64,000 nt of DNA from Elusimicrobiota bacterium (GCA_016212795.1 JACRDT010000034.1:62001-126000); one strand, 5' to 3'; shown: positions 8,821 through 20,829, counted from the stretch's first letter. The notes: generated by a model from the sequence alone, not told the origin. Made by a program: numbers and translations.

Positions 8821-9096
8821 TTATTTCCCGGCGGCTTCGGCCTCTTCCACGGCCTTGGCCGCGTCCTGGGTCTGCTGGATGGCGGCGTTGGCCTTGTCCT
8901 TGTTCTCTTCGGCCTTGCGGACGTCCTGCTGCAGGGTGTTCACGTACCGGACGGGGTCGCCCGAGACCCTGGGCTTCTCGGAGGGTTCCTGGGCCGGCGC
9001 GGCCTGGGCCGCAGGCCCAGGGGCCGCGGGCGCGGCCGGCTTCTTGCACGAGGCGAGCGGCAGGACGGCGAGCGCGGCGAGCAGATAGCGTGACAT
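8821..9096 (-). CDS. Small Ala/Pro-rich lipoprotein
   Basis: A 91-residue predicted lipoprotein of unknown role. The signal peptide MSRYLLAALAVLPLASC ends in a good lipobox with Cys17, so it should be lipidated and anchored in the envelope. A proline/alanine linker and a 40-residue charged coiled-coil-like helix rich in Lys, Glu, Gln and Ala follow. The start was chosen because ATG 9096 has a GGGAGG site just upstream and begins the signal peptide. The longer frame to 9132 has no such support. Nothing identifies a family. Confidence 0.72.
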   Translation of the reverse strand: MSRYLLAALAVLPLASCKKPAAPAAPGPAAQAAPAQEPSEKPRVSGDPVRYVNTLQQDVRKAEENKDKANAAIQQTQDAAKAVEEAEAAGK

Positions 9097-9229
9097 GGTT
9101 CCTCCCGGCGAGGGTCCCGGCTTGCCGTCCATGATATCAAAACACGCGCTTCGGGTGCGGGGAAACCCGCGAGAGAGTCCGGGAACAAACGCACGGCTCG
9201 ATCGCCCTTCATCAGGCTAGATGCCTGCA

Positions 9230-9337
9230 ATGCGACGAAACCCTCGACGGAGGGTCATGAAAATCGCTCCACCCCCCTCTCTACTCGGAGCGGCCTGCCT
9301 GAGATTCTCAGAACCTCCGTCGAGGGTTTTGTCGCAT
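9230..9337. mobile_element. 108-bp MITE-like element with 24-bp terminal inverted repeats
   Basis: Bases 9230-9253 and 9314-9337 are inverted copies with a single mismatch over 24 bases (ends ATGCGACGAAACCCTCGACG). About 60 bases lie between. The whole can fold into one long hairpin and codes for nothing. The same end motif ATGCGACGAACCC recurs at 9389, the start of the adjacent transposase remnant, which suggests the short element was mobilised by a related IS. No clear target-site duplication was seen. Confidence 0.7.
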
Positions 9338-9388
9338 CACCCCGGACCGTGGAACTCTATTGGTTTCCCGATCGTATATAGGGTTGCC

Positions 9389-9841
9389 ATGCGACGAACC
9401 CCCCTGGGATCCGAGCTACCGCTCTTCCCCGCCCCTGCTGGCGGTCCAATCAGTCAGCCAGGCTTGAGCGAAGGCGAATGGGACCTTCTTCAACGCGTTT
9501 TCCGCCCCAAGAGGACCCCATTGCGCAGGCGAGAGAGAAAGGGCGGGCGTCCCCCTCTGCCTCCCCGCCTGTGCTTCGACGCCGTCCTATGGCACCTTGG
9601 GAGTGGCTTGCCGTGGTCCTGCCTGCCGGAGAGGTTCGGTTCTCCCAGGACCATTCAGAGACGCCTGAGCCAATGGCTGGAGCAAGACAGCCTCGGCACG
9701 TCCTGGAGACGCTACTTGGAGGCTTTGCCGTATGAAGGGTTTCTCAGCTGGAAGGCGATCCTCAGGCCTGACCCCGGGAAGAGACGCGGGCTTTGGTATT
9801 GGGAGATGCTCGGGGTGGTGCGCACCCTCGGCGGTGGATAA
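9389..9841 (+). pseudogene. IS5-type transposase remnant (DUF4096-like OrfA)
   Basis: A 150-residue frame resembling the N-terminal OrfA part of IS5-group transposases (DUF4096). It contains LSEGEWDLLQRVF, a KGGRPPLPPRL segment and LWHLGSGLPWSCLPERFG followed by TIQRRLSQW. The catalytic DDE half is absent: pcrA begins 63 bases downstream. The first start in frame is an ATG at 9221 inside the MITE-like sequence, but the homologous part fits the ATG at 9389. No matching right-hand inverted repeat was found. It is most likely a dead fragment left by an insertion, although the frame itself is intact. Confidence 0.6.
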
Positions 9842-9904
9842 GAGACAGCCAAGCGCTTCTGATGCAGGGGTGCCGAATTTGGTAAAATCGACACGTACAA
9901 GGCC

Positions 9905-12067
9905 GTGGCATTGAACCTGGCGGACCTCAACGAACCCCAGCGCAAAGCGGTCCTCCACGAGGGAGGCCCGCTCCTGGTGCTGGCCGGGGCGGGGACCGGC
10001 AAGACCCGGGTCATCACCCACCGGGTCGCCAAGCTCATCGAATCGGGCGTGCCGGCCGACCGCATCCTGGCGGTCACCTTCACGAACAAGGCCGCCGGGG
10101 AGATGCGCAAGAGGATCGCGGACCTGACGGGCGGGACGGGCGCCGCGGTCTGGGTCCACACCTTCCACTCTTTCGCCTGCCGCCTGCTCAGGCGCCACCA
10201 CGAGAAGCTCGGCTTGGGCAGGAACTTCACCATCTACGACGAGGGCGACCAGAAGAGGACCATCGTCGAAGCCATGAAGATCCTCGGCCTGGAGAAGGAG
10301 AAGAACAAGGCCGGGATGTACGTCCACATCATCTCCCGGGCCAAGGACGACCTGCTCGACGCCGGCTCCTACGAGATCCACGCCATGACCTCGCCCGACC
10401 CGGCCCGGCAGACCGCGGCCAGGATCTACGCCGTCTACCAGCGCAAGCTTTCGGAGGCGGGGGCCCTGGATTTCGGGGACCTGCTCCTCAAGGTCTGCGA
10501 GCTCCTGCGCAACCATTCGGACGTCCGGGACTACTACCAGAAGCTCTTCCTGCACGTGCTCGTCGACGAGTACCAGGACACCAACCACACCCAATACGTC
10601 CTCACGCGCACCCTGGCGGGGCTCCACCGCAACCTCTGCGTGGTGGGCGACGACGACCAGGGGATCTACTCCTGGCGGGGCGCTAACATCCGCAACATCC
10701 TCGAGTTCGAGAGCGATTTCAGCGACGCGAAGGTCGTGACCCTGGAGCAGAACTACCGCTCGACGGCTCGGATCCTGGAGGCGGCGGCGTCCGTCATCAA
10801 GTACAACAAGAACCGCAAGTCCAAGACCCTCTGGACCGAGAAGACCGCGGGCGAGCCCATCGAGGTGCGGGAGCTCCCCAACGAGATCGAGGAGGCCCGC
10901 TGGGTGGTGGCGCGCATCCGCGAGTTCGTCGGCGAGGGGCGGAGCCTGAGGGACATCGCCGTGTTCTACCGGACCAACGCCCAGAGCCGCTCCTTCGAGG
11001 AGGCCCTGACGGCCGCGCGGATGCCCTACGTCATCGTCGGCGCCCTGCGGTTCTACGAGCGCAAGGAGGTCAAGGACGTCCTGGCCTACGCGCGCGTCCT
11101 CGTCAACCCGGGGGACTCGGCGGCGCTCGGCCGCATCGTCAACGTGCCCCCGCGCGGCCTGGGCAAGACCAGCCTGGACACCCTGGGCCACTTCGCGCGG
11201 GAACATGGCGTGCCGCTGTACGAGGCGCTCAAGCGGGCGCCGGAGGTGCCGGGGCTCACCCCCGCGTGCCGCCGGGCCGCGCAGCGGTTCCTCGAGCTGC
11301 TGGAGCACCTGCGGGCCCAGGCGGCCTCGAGGCCGCCCTCCGCGGGGCTCGAGCTGATCGTCGAGGCCGGGGGGATGCGCGAGTGGCTCGAGCGCGAGAC
11401 CGAGACCGACCCGGAGGCCGCCGGGAGGCTCGAGAACATCCAGGAGCTCATCAACGCCTCCAAGGACTACGAGGTCCAGCTCGCCGAGGCGGGCGAGACC
11501 GCCGACCTGGCGCGCTACCTCTCGGAGATCGCCCTGCAGAGCGGCATCGACGCCTACGACGCCGCCACCCCCGTCGTCACGCTCATGACCGTGCACCTGG
11601 CCAAGGGCCTGGAGTTCCCGGTGGCCTTCCTCACGGGGCTGGAGGAGGGCCTCTTCCCGATCGGCTCCAACGCGACCCCGGCCGGGCTCGAGGAGGAGCG
11701 CCGGCTCTGCTACGTCGGCATGACCCGGGCGCGCGAGCATCTCTGCCTCACCGGGGCCGCGACCCGCCGGCTCTTCGGCACGGTCTTCGGCAACCTTCCC
11801 TCGCGGTTCATCTTCGAGGCCCAGCTGGCGCAGGGAGGGACCGTCATGAGCCCCGGCCCGGCCAAGCCCCTGCCTCCTCCCCGCGCGGCGTCGCGCGCGC
11901 TGGCCGCCGGCGCCCGGGTCGGCATGAGGGTCAGGCACCCGTCGTTCGGGTTCGGCAAGATCACGGAGACGTCGGGCTCCGGGGAGACCGCCAAGGTGAC
12001 CGTCCGGTTCGACGACGGACGGACCACCAAGCTCCTCGTGCGCTACGCCCCCCTGGAGCCCGCCTGA
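9905..12067 (+). CDS. pcrA: ATP-dependent DNA helicase PcrA/UvrD
   Basis: Superfamily 1 3'-5' DNA helicase for repair and replication-fork maintenance, 720 residues. Walker A is GAGTGKT at residues 28-34. Later motifs include VTFTNKAAGEM (Ia), LVDEYQDTN (II), VGDDDQGIYSWRGA (III), EQNYRS (IV), TVHLAKGLEF (V) and VGMTRARE (VI). The last 50 residues form the tudor-like tail typical of PcrA (HPSFGFGKI, VRFDDG). The start is a GTG without a clear Shine-Dalgarno, with TAAAAT at 9883-9888 as its possible -10 box. The stop overlaps the gatC start by one base. Confidence 0.95.
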   Translation: MALNLADLNEPQRKAVLHEGGPLLVLAGAGTGKTRVITHRVAKLIESGVPADRILAVTFTNKAAGEMRKRIADLTGGTGAAVWVHTFHSFACRLLRRHHEKLGLGRNFTIYDEGDQKRTIVEAMKILGLEKEKNKAGMYVHIISRAKDDLLDAGSYEIHAMTSPDPARQTAARIYAVYQRKLSEAGALDFGDLLLKVCELLRNHSDVRDYYQKLFLHVLVDEYQDTNHTQYVLTRTLAGLHRNLCVVGDDDQGIYSWRGANIRNILEFESDFSDAKVVTLEQNYRSTARILEAAASVIKYNKNRKSKTLWTEKTAGEPIEVRELPNEIEEARWVVARIREFVGEGRSLRDIAVFYRTNAQSRSFEEALTAARMPYVIVGALRFYERKEVKDVLAYARVLVNPGDSAALGRIVNVPPRGLGKTSLDTLGHFAREHGVPLYEALKRAPEVPGLTPACRRAAQRFLELLEHLRAQAASRPPSAGLELIVEAGGMREWLERETETDPEAAGRLENIQELINASKDYEVQLAEAGETADLARYLSEIALQSGIDAYDAATPVVTLMTVHLAKGLEFPVAFLTGLEEGLFPIGSNATPAGLEEERRLCYVGMTRAREHLCLTGAATRRLFGTVFGNLPSRFIFEAQLAQGGTVMSPGPAKPLPPPRAASRALAAGARVGMRVRHPSFGFGKITETSGSGETAKVTVRFDDGRTTKLLVRYAPLEPA

Positions 12068-12348
12068 TGATCGGCGACGAGACCGTCGCGGCCATCGCCA
12101 AGCTCGCGAGGCTGGCCCTGAGCGCGGAGGAGGCCGCCCTCTACCGGGGCCAGCTGGGGTCCATCCTCGACCACGTGGCGGCCTTGTCGGAGGCGGACAC
12201 CGAGGGGGTCGCGCCGACGGCGGGCGTCTTGGGCCTCGATAACGTCCTGCGCGACGACGCCCGCGTCCCCTTCGACGACCCGGAGGCGATCCTGGCCAAC
12301 GCCCCGGGCCGCGACGGCCCCTACGTCAAGGTGAGGAAGGTCCTGTGA
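12067..12348 (+). CDS. gatC: Glu/Asp-tRNA amidotransferase subunit C
   Basis: Small scaffolding subunit of the GatCAB complex, which converts Glu-tRNA(Gln) or Asp-tRNA(Asn) to the amide. The 93 residues show the family layout: an N-terminal KLARLALSAEE segment, a helical middle (LGSILDHVAALSEADTEG), LRDD, and the C-terminal PYVKVRKVL tail that packs on GatA. It overlaps pcrA by one base (TGATG). Unusually, a TPR gene separates it from gatA, but all run in one direction with tiny gaps, so one transcript is likely. Confidence 0.92.
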   Translation: MIGDETVAAIAKLARLALSAEEAALYRGQLGSILDHVAALSEADTEGVAPTAGVLGLDNVLRDDARVPFDDPEAILANAPGRDGPYVKVRKVL

Positions 12349-12362
12349 GGGAGGACGGTCCC

Positions 12363-13640
12363 ATGAGCAAGTCCGTCAAGGCGCTCTTGCCGGCGTTCAT
12401 CCTGGCGTCGCTCCTGGCGGTCCCCGCCGGGGCCAAGAAGCCGCCGGGCCGGGCCGCCCAGATGAACCTCGACTCGGCGGTGGAGGCGTACCACAAGGCG
12501 GATTTCGAGGGCGCCATCGAGCGGTTCAACAAGGCCGTCGCGCTCGCCCCGAGCTGGAAGACGGCCTTCGCCTACCGCGCGATGTGCCGGTGGGCCATGG
12601 GCGACAAGGACGGGGCCGCGGAGGACGCCGGCCAGGCCCTCAAGCTCCGGCCGAACACGGCCCAGACCTTCGTCGGCAGGGGCATGGCCCGGCTCATCAC
12701 CAAGGACATGGCCGGCGCGGACGAGGATTTCCGCAAGGCCATCGAGCTCGACCCCGACCTGCCCGAGGCCCACTACGCCCTGGGCACGGTGGCCAGCGTC
12801 AAGGGCGACCTGGCGGCGGCGCTCGGGCATCTCGACAACTCCCTGCGCCTGAAGTCCAACTACGCCGTGGCGCTCCTCCTGAGGGGCAACCTCCGGGACC
12901 GGCGCAAGGACTTCGCCGGCGCGGTCAAGGACTACACCCGGGTCATCGAGATCAACCCGAAGTTCTCCACGGCGCTCTACTGGCGGGCCAAGAGCTTCCG
13001 CGACCTCAAGGAGTACCGCAAGTCCATCAACGACCTCGACGAGTTCCTCGAGAACGCCCCGGACTTCGTGGACGGCGTCTACCTGCGCAGCAACGTCCGC
13101 TACATCATGGGGGATTTCGAGGGCTCGATGGCGGACCTCGACCGCGTCATCGAGCTCGACCCCGGGCGCGGGCTGGCCTATTCCAACCGGGGCCAGGCGC
13201 GTTTCCAGCACGGCGACAAGGAGGGGGCCCTGGCGGACCTGCGCAAGGCCCTGGAACTCGAGCCAAGCCGCAAGGACAAAATCGAGGCCGCCATCCGGCA
13301 GATCGAGTCGGGCGGGGCGGCGCCTGCGCCGGGCAAGCCGCGCGCCCGCCGGTCCGAGCCCGCCCAGGCGCCCGAGGCCGAGGTCGTGGCCGAGCCGGTC
13401 TCGCCGGAGGAGACGGTCGCGGAGCCCCCGCGCTCCAGGCCGGTGAAGGTCAAGCGGGTCGAGCCCGGGTCCGGCGACAAGGAAGAGGCCGGGGAGCGCG
13501 CCGCCGCGCAAACCCGGCAGCCGGAAAGCGGCGAGTCCGCCGAGCCGACGGAGGAGGAGATGGGGGCCCGCCGGCGGCGGGCCGCCGCCATGCCTCCCCT
13601 GGAGGACAGCGGGCAGGACCAGGCCATCTTCGTCCCGTAG
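12363..13640 (+). CDS. Exported TPR protein between gatC and gatA
   Basis: A 425-residue tetratricopeptide-repeat protein with an N-terminal signal peptide ([24 protein letters not shown]). About eight consecutive TPR units span residues 30-315, with the usual small-residue spacing and ...LDP or ...LEP ends. The last 110 residues are a disordered Ala/Pro/Glu-rich tail. ATG 12363 is preceded by GGGAGGA. A GTG at 12345 overlapping gatC is the alternative but would spoil the signal peptide. TPRs bind proteins, so it is probably a periplasmic or envelope scaffold. No enzymatic motif is visible, and its place inside the gat cluster is odd. Confidence 0.82.
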   Translation: MSKSVKALLPAFILASLLAVPAGAKKPPGRAAQMNLDSAVEAYHKADFEGAIERFNKAVALAPSWKTAFAYRAMCRWAMGDKDGAAEDAGQALKLRPNTAQTFVGRGMARLITKDMAGADEDFRKAIELDPDLPEAHYALGTVASVKGDLAAALGHLDNSLRLKSNYAVALLLRGNLRDRRKDFAGAVKDYTRVIEINPKFSTALYWRAKSFRDLKEYRKSINDLDEFLENAPDFVDGVYLRSNVRYIMGDFEGSMADLDRVIELDPGRGLAYSNRGQARFQHGDKEGALADLRKALELEPSRKDKIEAAIRQIESGGAAPAPGKPRARRSEPAQAPEAEVVAEPVSPEETVAEPPRSRPVKVKRVEPGSGDKEEAGERAAAQTRQPESGESAEPTEEEMGARRRRAAAMPPLEDSGQDQAIFVP

Positions 13641-13644
13641 CCTC

Positions 13645-15143
13645 ATGCCCAACCCTCTCGAGATGTCGGCCGCCGCCATCGCCGACGCCGTGCGCTCGGG
13701 CCGCCTGTCCGCCGCGGAGGCGGTGGAGGCCCACTTGGCCCGGGTCCGGAGCCTCGACGGCGGGCTGCGCGCCTTCGTGGCCGTCCGCGAGGCTTCGGCC
13801 CTCGCGGACGCCCGGGCCATCGACGAGCGCCGGGCCCGGGGGGCGTCCCTGGGCAGGCTCGCGGGCGTCCCGGTCGCGCTCAAGGACAACATCAACGTCA
13901 AGGGCTGGGAGACGACCTGCGGCTCGCGCATCCTGAAGGGCTTTCGCGCCCCCTTCGACAGCACCGCGGCCGAGCGTCTGCGCCGGGAGGACGCCGTCCT
14001 CATCGGCAAGACCAACCTCGACGAGTTCGCCATGGGCTCCTCCACGGAGAACTCCGCGTTCTTCGCGACCGCCAATCCTTGGGACCCGGGACGCGTGCCC
14101 GGCGGGTCCAGCGGGGGCTCGGCGGCCGCGGTCGCCTCGGGGATGTGCCCGGTCGCCCTTGGGTCGGACACGGGCGGCTCGGTGCGCCAGCCCGCCGGCT
14201 TCTGCGGTGTCGCCGGCCTCAAGCCCACCTACGGCCTGGTCTCGCGCTACGGGCTCGTGGCCTTCGCCTCGTCGCTCGACCAGATCGGCCCCCTGACGCG
14301 CGGCGTCGAAGACGCCGCGCTCGTCCTTTCCGTGATCGGAGGACATGATCCCAAGGATTCGACGTCATCGCCCCGTCCGGCCCCGGACTACGGGCCCGCC
14401 CTGCAAGAGGGCGTGAAGGGCTTGAGGGTCGGGCTCCCCAAGGAATACTTCGCCGCGGGCCTGGACCCCGAGGTCGAGGCGGGCGTGCGCGGCGCGGTCG
14501 AGGCGCTCGAGAGGCTGGGCGCGAGCGTTCGGGAGGTTTCGCTGCCGCACACCCGGCACGCCGTCGGAGCCTACTACGTCATCGCGCCCTGCGAGGCGAG
14601 CTCGAACCTGGCGCGCTTCGACGGCATGCGCTACGGCGCCGCGGGCACGGACGGGAGCACGCTGTCGGACGCCTACGAGTCCTGCCGGGGCAAGGGGTTC
14701 GGCCCGGAGGTCAAGCGCCGCATCATGCTCGGGACCTTCGCCCTGAGCGCCGGGTACTACGACGCCTACTACGGGAAGGCCCAGCGCGTGCGCACGCTCG
14801 TCAGGCGGGATTTCGACGAGGCTTTCAAGGAGGTCGACGTGCTGGCGACCCCGACCTCGCCCACGCCGGCCTTCCGGCTCGGCGAGAAGTCGGCCGACCC
14901 CATGGCCATGTACCTCTCGGACATCTTCACCATCACGGCCAACCTCGCCGGGACCCCCGGCCTCTCGGTGCCGTGCGGCTTGACGGCGGGGGGGTTGCCG
15001 GTGGGCCTGCAGCTCCTGGCGGACCGGTTCCGGGAGGACCTGCTGTTCCGGGCGGCCGCGGCCCTCGAGAGGGAGAGGCCTTTCCCCCCCGAACGGCGAC
15101 GGCCCCCCCGTGGGAGGGGACCGTCGATATGGGGGCCGTCGAT

Positions 15144-15147
<4 letters not shown>
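13645..15147 (+). CDS. gatA: Glu/Asp-tRNA amidotransferase subunit A
   Basis: Amidase subunit of GatCAB, which releases ammonia from glutamine. The amidase-signature triad is visible: lysine in [11 protein letters not shown], and the glycine/serine-rich [15 protein letters not shown] and [13 protein letters not shown]. The substrate loop [14 protein letters not shown] is normal. The 500-residue protein ends with an unusual Arg/Pro-rich tail of about 18 residues ([12 protein letters not shown]...) encoded by an imperfect C7/G-rich hairpin at 15098-15125. The normal family end would be near ALERERPF. The stop overlaps the gatB ATG (ATGA). Confidence 0.95.
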
Positions 15148-16600
<1,453 letters not shown>

Positions 16601-16604
<4 letters not shown>

Positions 16605-19600
16605 CCCGCATCCAATTTTCGCTGCTCTGGGCGTCGGCGTGGGCCGTCCTCATGGCCCCCGGCCGGGCCGCGGCGTTCGACACCGTGAAGTTCCTCGACC
16701 CCATCCCGCTCAAGGGGGCGGCCGGGCCCGAGTCCCTGGCCGTGGGCGACGACCGCATCTACGTCGTGGACCGGGTGAAGGACGCCTTGCTCATCCTCGA
16801 CGGCCAAGGCAGGCTCCTCAAGTCCGTCGGCTCCAAGGGGGAGGGGCGCGAGCAGTTCCGCGGCCCCGAGGCCGTGGCGGTCGGCCCGGACGGCCGGGTC
16901 TTCGTGGCGGACACCGGCAACTCCCGCGTCCAGCTGCTCGACCGGGAGGGAAGGTTCCTCTGGTCCTTCGGCTCCGGCGGCTCGGACGCCGGGAGCCTCA
17001 GCGGCCCCAAGGGCGTGTCGGTCGGGACCGACGGCCGGGTCTACGTGGCCGACACCGGCGACCACCGCGTCAAGGTCTTCACCAAGGAGGGCATCTTCCT
17101 CTACGGCTTCGGCTCCAAGGGCGACGAGCAGGGCCGGTTCAAGTCCCCGGAGAAGGTGGCGGTGGACCTCGCCGACAACGTCTACGTGCTCGACGGCGGC
17201 AACGAGCGGATCCAGAAGTTCGACCCGGCCACGCGCTTCCTCAAAGAGTTCGCCCTGAACGGGGGGGACTTCGCGCTCGACGAGTACGGCTTCATCTACG
17301 TCCTCGAGTCGGACAAGGCCAAGGTGCACGAGTTCGACTCCAAGGGAGCCTTCCTCGGCAAGTTCGGCAGCGCCGGCAAGGGCTCGTCCCAGTTCAACCT
17401 CCCCAAGAGCGTCGCCCTGACGCCGGACGGCGGCGTGGTGCTGGTGCTCGACGCGGGCAACGGCAGGATCCAGCGGGTCGAGGTGCCCAACAAGCTCAAG
17501 ACGCAGAAGCTCTCGTCCAACCCCGCGGCCAAGCTCCTGGTCACGGGCCCCGCCGCTTCCTGGCCCTACAAGGTGGACGCCATCCGGGCCTGGGAGGACC
17601 AGGCCTACGCCTACGACCCCCAGGCCGGCCAGTTCGTCGTGCTCGACAAGGAGGGCAAGGAGCGTCTGCGCTTCGGCACCAAGAAGGGCAAGGGCCCGGC
17701 GGTCACCAAGGGCACGCGGGGCTTCGCGGTGAGCAGGAAGCTCGGCATCTACGTCTCGGATACCCCCGGCAACCGCATCCAGAAGTTCGACCTGGAGGGG
17801 AACTGGCGGAGCAACTACGCCGAGAAGGAGGGCTTCTTCGACAGCCGGAAGAACGAGGGGCGGGTGCGCAGCCCCCGGGGCATCGCGGTCAACGAGGAGG
17901 GGACGTTCTACGTCGCCGACGCCGACAACCGCCGCGTCGACGTGTTCAGCCCGGACGGCTCGTTCCTGTCGGCCATCGGCCCCCAGGTGGACCAGTACGA
18001 GCTCCGGGAGCCCCACGACGTGGCCTGGGACCCGGAGGGCTTCATCTTCGTCGTGGACAAGGGCCTCAAGAGGGTGCTCAAGTGCGGCCCCTCGGGCAAC
18101 CTGGTGGCGTCGTGGGGCGGGGAGGGAGACGGGGTGGGCCAGTTCCAGTCCCCCGAGGCCGTGGCCTACGACGGCAAGAACTACGTCTACGTCCTCGACG
18201 GGTCCCTCCGGCGGGTCTCGGTGTTCACGAAGGACGGCCGCTGGATGACGGACCTCTTCTCCGGCGGCAAGGGCGAGCGGGAGCTCTCGGACCCCGTGGG
18301 GCTCGCGCTCCAGGGCCCGAGGCTGCTGGTCGCCGACAAAGGCAAGGAGGCGATCAAGGTCTTCGACATGCACCCCTACCTGGTCGCGCCCGTCTCGATC
18401 TCGACGGCGGCCAAGGGCGGGACCGTGACGCTCGCCTGGAAGCCCGTGGCCGACCCGTGGGCGCTGCGCTACGTCGTGCGGCGGGCCGCCAGCCCGGCCG
18501 GCCCGTGGGAACAGGTCGGCGTCGCGCAGACGGAGGGCTTCGAGGACTCGACGGTCGCCGCGGCGCAGACCTACTGGTACAGCCTCGCGACCGAATCGCG
18601 CACCGGCGACCTGGGCGCGGCCTCGAGCCCGGTTCCGGTGTTCGTGCCCGCCTCCGCCAACCGGTCCCCGGTCGAGATCTCCACGGTCGCCATCGGGAAC
18701 ATCTTCTCCGCCAACTACAAGTGGTACCTGAAGAACCCCGTCGGCCTCGTCACGGTGACGAACAACGTGAACGTCCCCTTCCAGAACGTCAAGCTCACCT
18801 TCCGGCTCAAGGATTTCATGGACTTCGGCTACGACAAGGAGATCAAGAGGCTCGGCCCCCGCGAGACCGTGGAGGTCCCCCTCATCGCCACGCTCAACAA
18901 CAAGATACTCGAGGTCACGGAGGACACCCCCATCCAGGCCGAGTTCGAGCTGACCTTCTTCGAGGAGGGCCAGCAGCGCGGCGTGTCGCGGACCGAACCC
19001 CTGCGCGTCTACTCGCGCAACGCCATCACCTGGGACGACTCCAACAAGATCGGCACCTTCATCACGCCCAAGGACCCGCCGATCCTGGGGTTCAGCCGCG
19101 AGGTCATCCGGACGGCGCGGGAGAGCGCCGTCTCCGAGCGCCTCAACCACGCCCTCGCGACCGCCGCCCGGCTGTGGGCGGCCCTCTCCGAGGCCGGGAT
19201 CAAGTTCATCACGAACCCCAACAACCCGTTCGAGGAACGGAGCGAGGACCCGAGCTTCCCCGTGGACTACACCCAGTTCCCGCGCGAGACCCTCAAGCTC
19301 AAGAGCGGCCAGTGCGACGACCTCTCGACCCTCATCGCCTCGATGCTCGAGTCCGCCCGGGTCAGGACCGCGCTCATCGACTACCCCGGGCACATGGCCC
19401 TGATGTTCGACACGGAGGAGGCCGACCCCGTGGACGCCGGCCTGCCCGCCGACGACATGATCCTGTACGAGGGGACCTACTGGGTGCCGGTCGAGGCCAC
19501 CATGGTCGGCAGGCCCTTCGGCGAGGCGGTGCGCAAGGCCCTCTACGCCTACAAGACCGAGAGCGCCAAGGGCGCGGTCAAGGTCATCGACTTGAGGAAG

Positions 19601-20110
19601 GCCTGGCAGACCTACGAGCCCGCGACCCTGCCCACCGCGGACTGGACCTCGGAGGTCCCGCCGGCCGACGTTTGGCACAAGCGCGCCGACCCGGACCTGG
19701 CGGCCTGGGCCAAGGACCGGTACTCCTTCCTCAAGAAGCACTACGAGGAGGTCCTGCGCGATTTCCCGGACGACCTCGACTCCCTCAACGAGCTCGGGGT
19801 GCTCGAGCACGAGGCCGGCGACAAGGACGCGGCGCGCAAGCGCTTCGGCCAGGTCCTCGCCGTCGACCCCGCCAATGCCGCGGCCTGGAACAACACGGGG
19901 ACGCTGGAGTTCCTCTCGGGCGACTACGCGGCCGCCGAGGCCGGCTACCTCAAGGCGACGGGCTCGGACCCCGCCGACCCGGACCTCTGGCTCAATCTGA
20001 TGCGGTGCGCGGTCAAGCTCAAGGACGCCGGGAAGGCCCGCCGGTACGCGGACAAGGCGGTGTCCCTCGACCCGGGGTTCGGGCCGGTCGTCGAGACCTG
20101 GCTCAAATAG
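16601..20110 (+). CDS. Secreted NHL-repeat / transglutaminase-like / TPR multidomain protein
   Basis: A 1169-residue exported protein with a signal peptide (cleavage near PGRAAAF). Residues about 40-590 hold many NHL beta-propeller repeats (recurring GPEAVAVGPDGRVFVADTGN-type units). A fibronectin-III-like module follows at about 598-690 and a beta-rich domain to about 800. A transglutaminase-like fold comes next, with Cys905 in KSGQCDDLSTL and His931 in YPGHMALMF, and two to three TPR units lie at 1060-1165. The cysteine and histidine fit a papain/transglutaminase pair, so peptide cross-linking or cleavage is possible; the third residue was not identified. It is coupled to gatB by ATGA, which looks incidental to translation. 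Confidence 0.78.
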
Positions 20111-20127
20111 TACTGGGAGGGAGCGAC

Positions 20128-20724
20128 ATGATGAACAAGGCGTGGATGACGGCGTGCGCGTTCTCGTTGGCGGTCTGCGGGCTGGCCGCGCCCGGCGTTT
20201 CTGGCGCGGAGCAAGGCGGCGGGACGGCGCCGGCGGTGTCGGTCGCGCCCGCGGCGCCACCCTCGCCGGCGGCCGCGGCCCAGCAGGAAGGCAAGCCACG
20301 CAAGTCGCGCTTCCGGGTCTGGTTCGAGCACCTGAAGCAGGGGCTGTCCGAGTCGGCGGTGCAGGGCCAGTACCAGAAGGCCAGGGTGACGGCCGTGGCC
20401 GCGGTGCGCGGGACCAAGCAGGGGGCCGAGGACCCGGACAAGCCCAGCTGGAAAGGCGGGGCCAAGACCAAGAAGGCCGTCGAGCTCAAGAAGGAGCGCC
20501 AGGAGTTCGGCAAGGCCGTGGACCTCATCCTGGACGGCAAGGCCAAGGAGGGCGTCGCGGCGCTCGAGGCCTTCGAGAAAGCCCATCCCAAGAGCACGCT
20601 CCTGCCGGAGGTGGCCGAGGCCAAGTCGAAGGCCAAGGAGATGGAGGTCTCGGAGGCGGCGGCGGAGGAGGAGAATGTCGCCGCGCCAGTCTCGAAGTCC
20701 GAGGAGTCGAAGAAGACGCCGTAG
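20128..20724 (+). CDS. Exported helical protein of unknown function
   Basis: A 198-residue predicted secreted protein. The signal peptide (MMNKAWMTACAFSLAVCGLAAPG) is followed by an Ala/Pro linker, a basic region (KPRKSRFRVWFEHLKQG) and a long Lys/Glu/Ala helical part ending KSEESKKTP. ATG 20128 is preceded by GGGAGGG at 20115-20121. Bases 20185-20209 are half of the family B repeat, and they encode the cleavage-site region APGVSGAE. No family is recognised. It follows the NHL gene by 17 bases and is probably co-transcribed. Confidence 0.65.
   Translation: MMNKAWMTACAFSLAVCGLAAPGVSGAEQGGGTAPAVSVAPAAPPSPAAAAQQEGKPRKSRFRVWFEHLKQGLSESAVQGQYQKARVTAVAAVRGTKQGAEDPDKPSWKGGAKTKKAVELKKERQEFGKAVDLILDGKAKEGVAALEAFEKAHPKSTLLPEVAEAKSKAKEMEVSEAAAEEENVAAPVSKSEESKKTP
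20185..20209 (+). repeat. Family B repeat, half copy
   Basis: GCCGCGCCCGGCGTTTCTGG followed by CGCGG: the CCGCGCC/GGCGCGG stem of the family B unit, without the rest. It lies in frame inside the signal peptide region of the gene at 20128. Confidence 0.6.
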
Positions 20725-20777
20725 CCGATTTTGGCCGTGAAACACAGCTCTTTTTCCTAGGCCCATCGGCCCGCAGC

Positions 20778-20796
20778 CAGGGGTCCTAGGACCCTG
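20778..20796 (+). terminator. Hairpin between two exported-protein genes
   Basis: CAGGG(G)TCC and GGACCCTG form a compact stem (with one bulged G) around TA, 53 bases after the stop at 20724. The core GGGTCCTAGGACCC at 20781-20794 is a perfect palindrome, so it could also be an operator. A T-rich run (CTTTTTCC) lies before rather than after it, which weakens the terminator reading. Confidence 0.4.
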
Positions 20797-20817
20797 CCTT
20801 CCGGCGTCTATCACGCC

Positions 20818-20823
20818 TATTCT
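20818..20823 (+). promoter_or_regulatory. -10-like TATTCT, six bases before ATG
   Basis: TATTCT ends six bases before the ATG at 20830. There is no Shine-Dalgarno. The spacing matches the other leaderless-type starts in this window. Confidence 0.4.
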
Positions 20824-20829
20824 TTAGGC

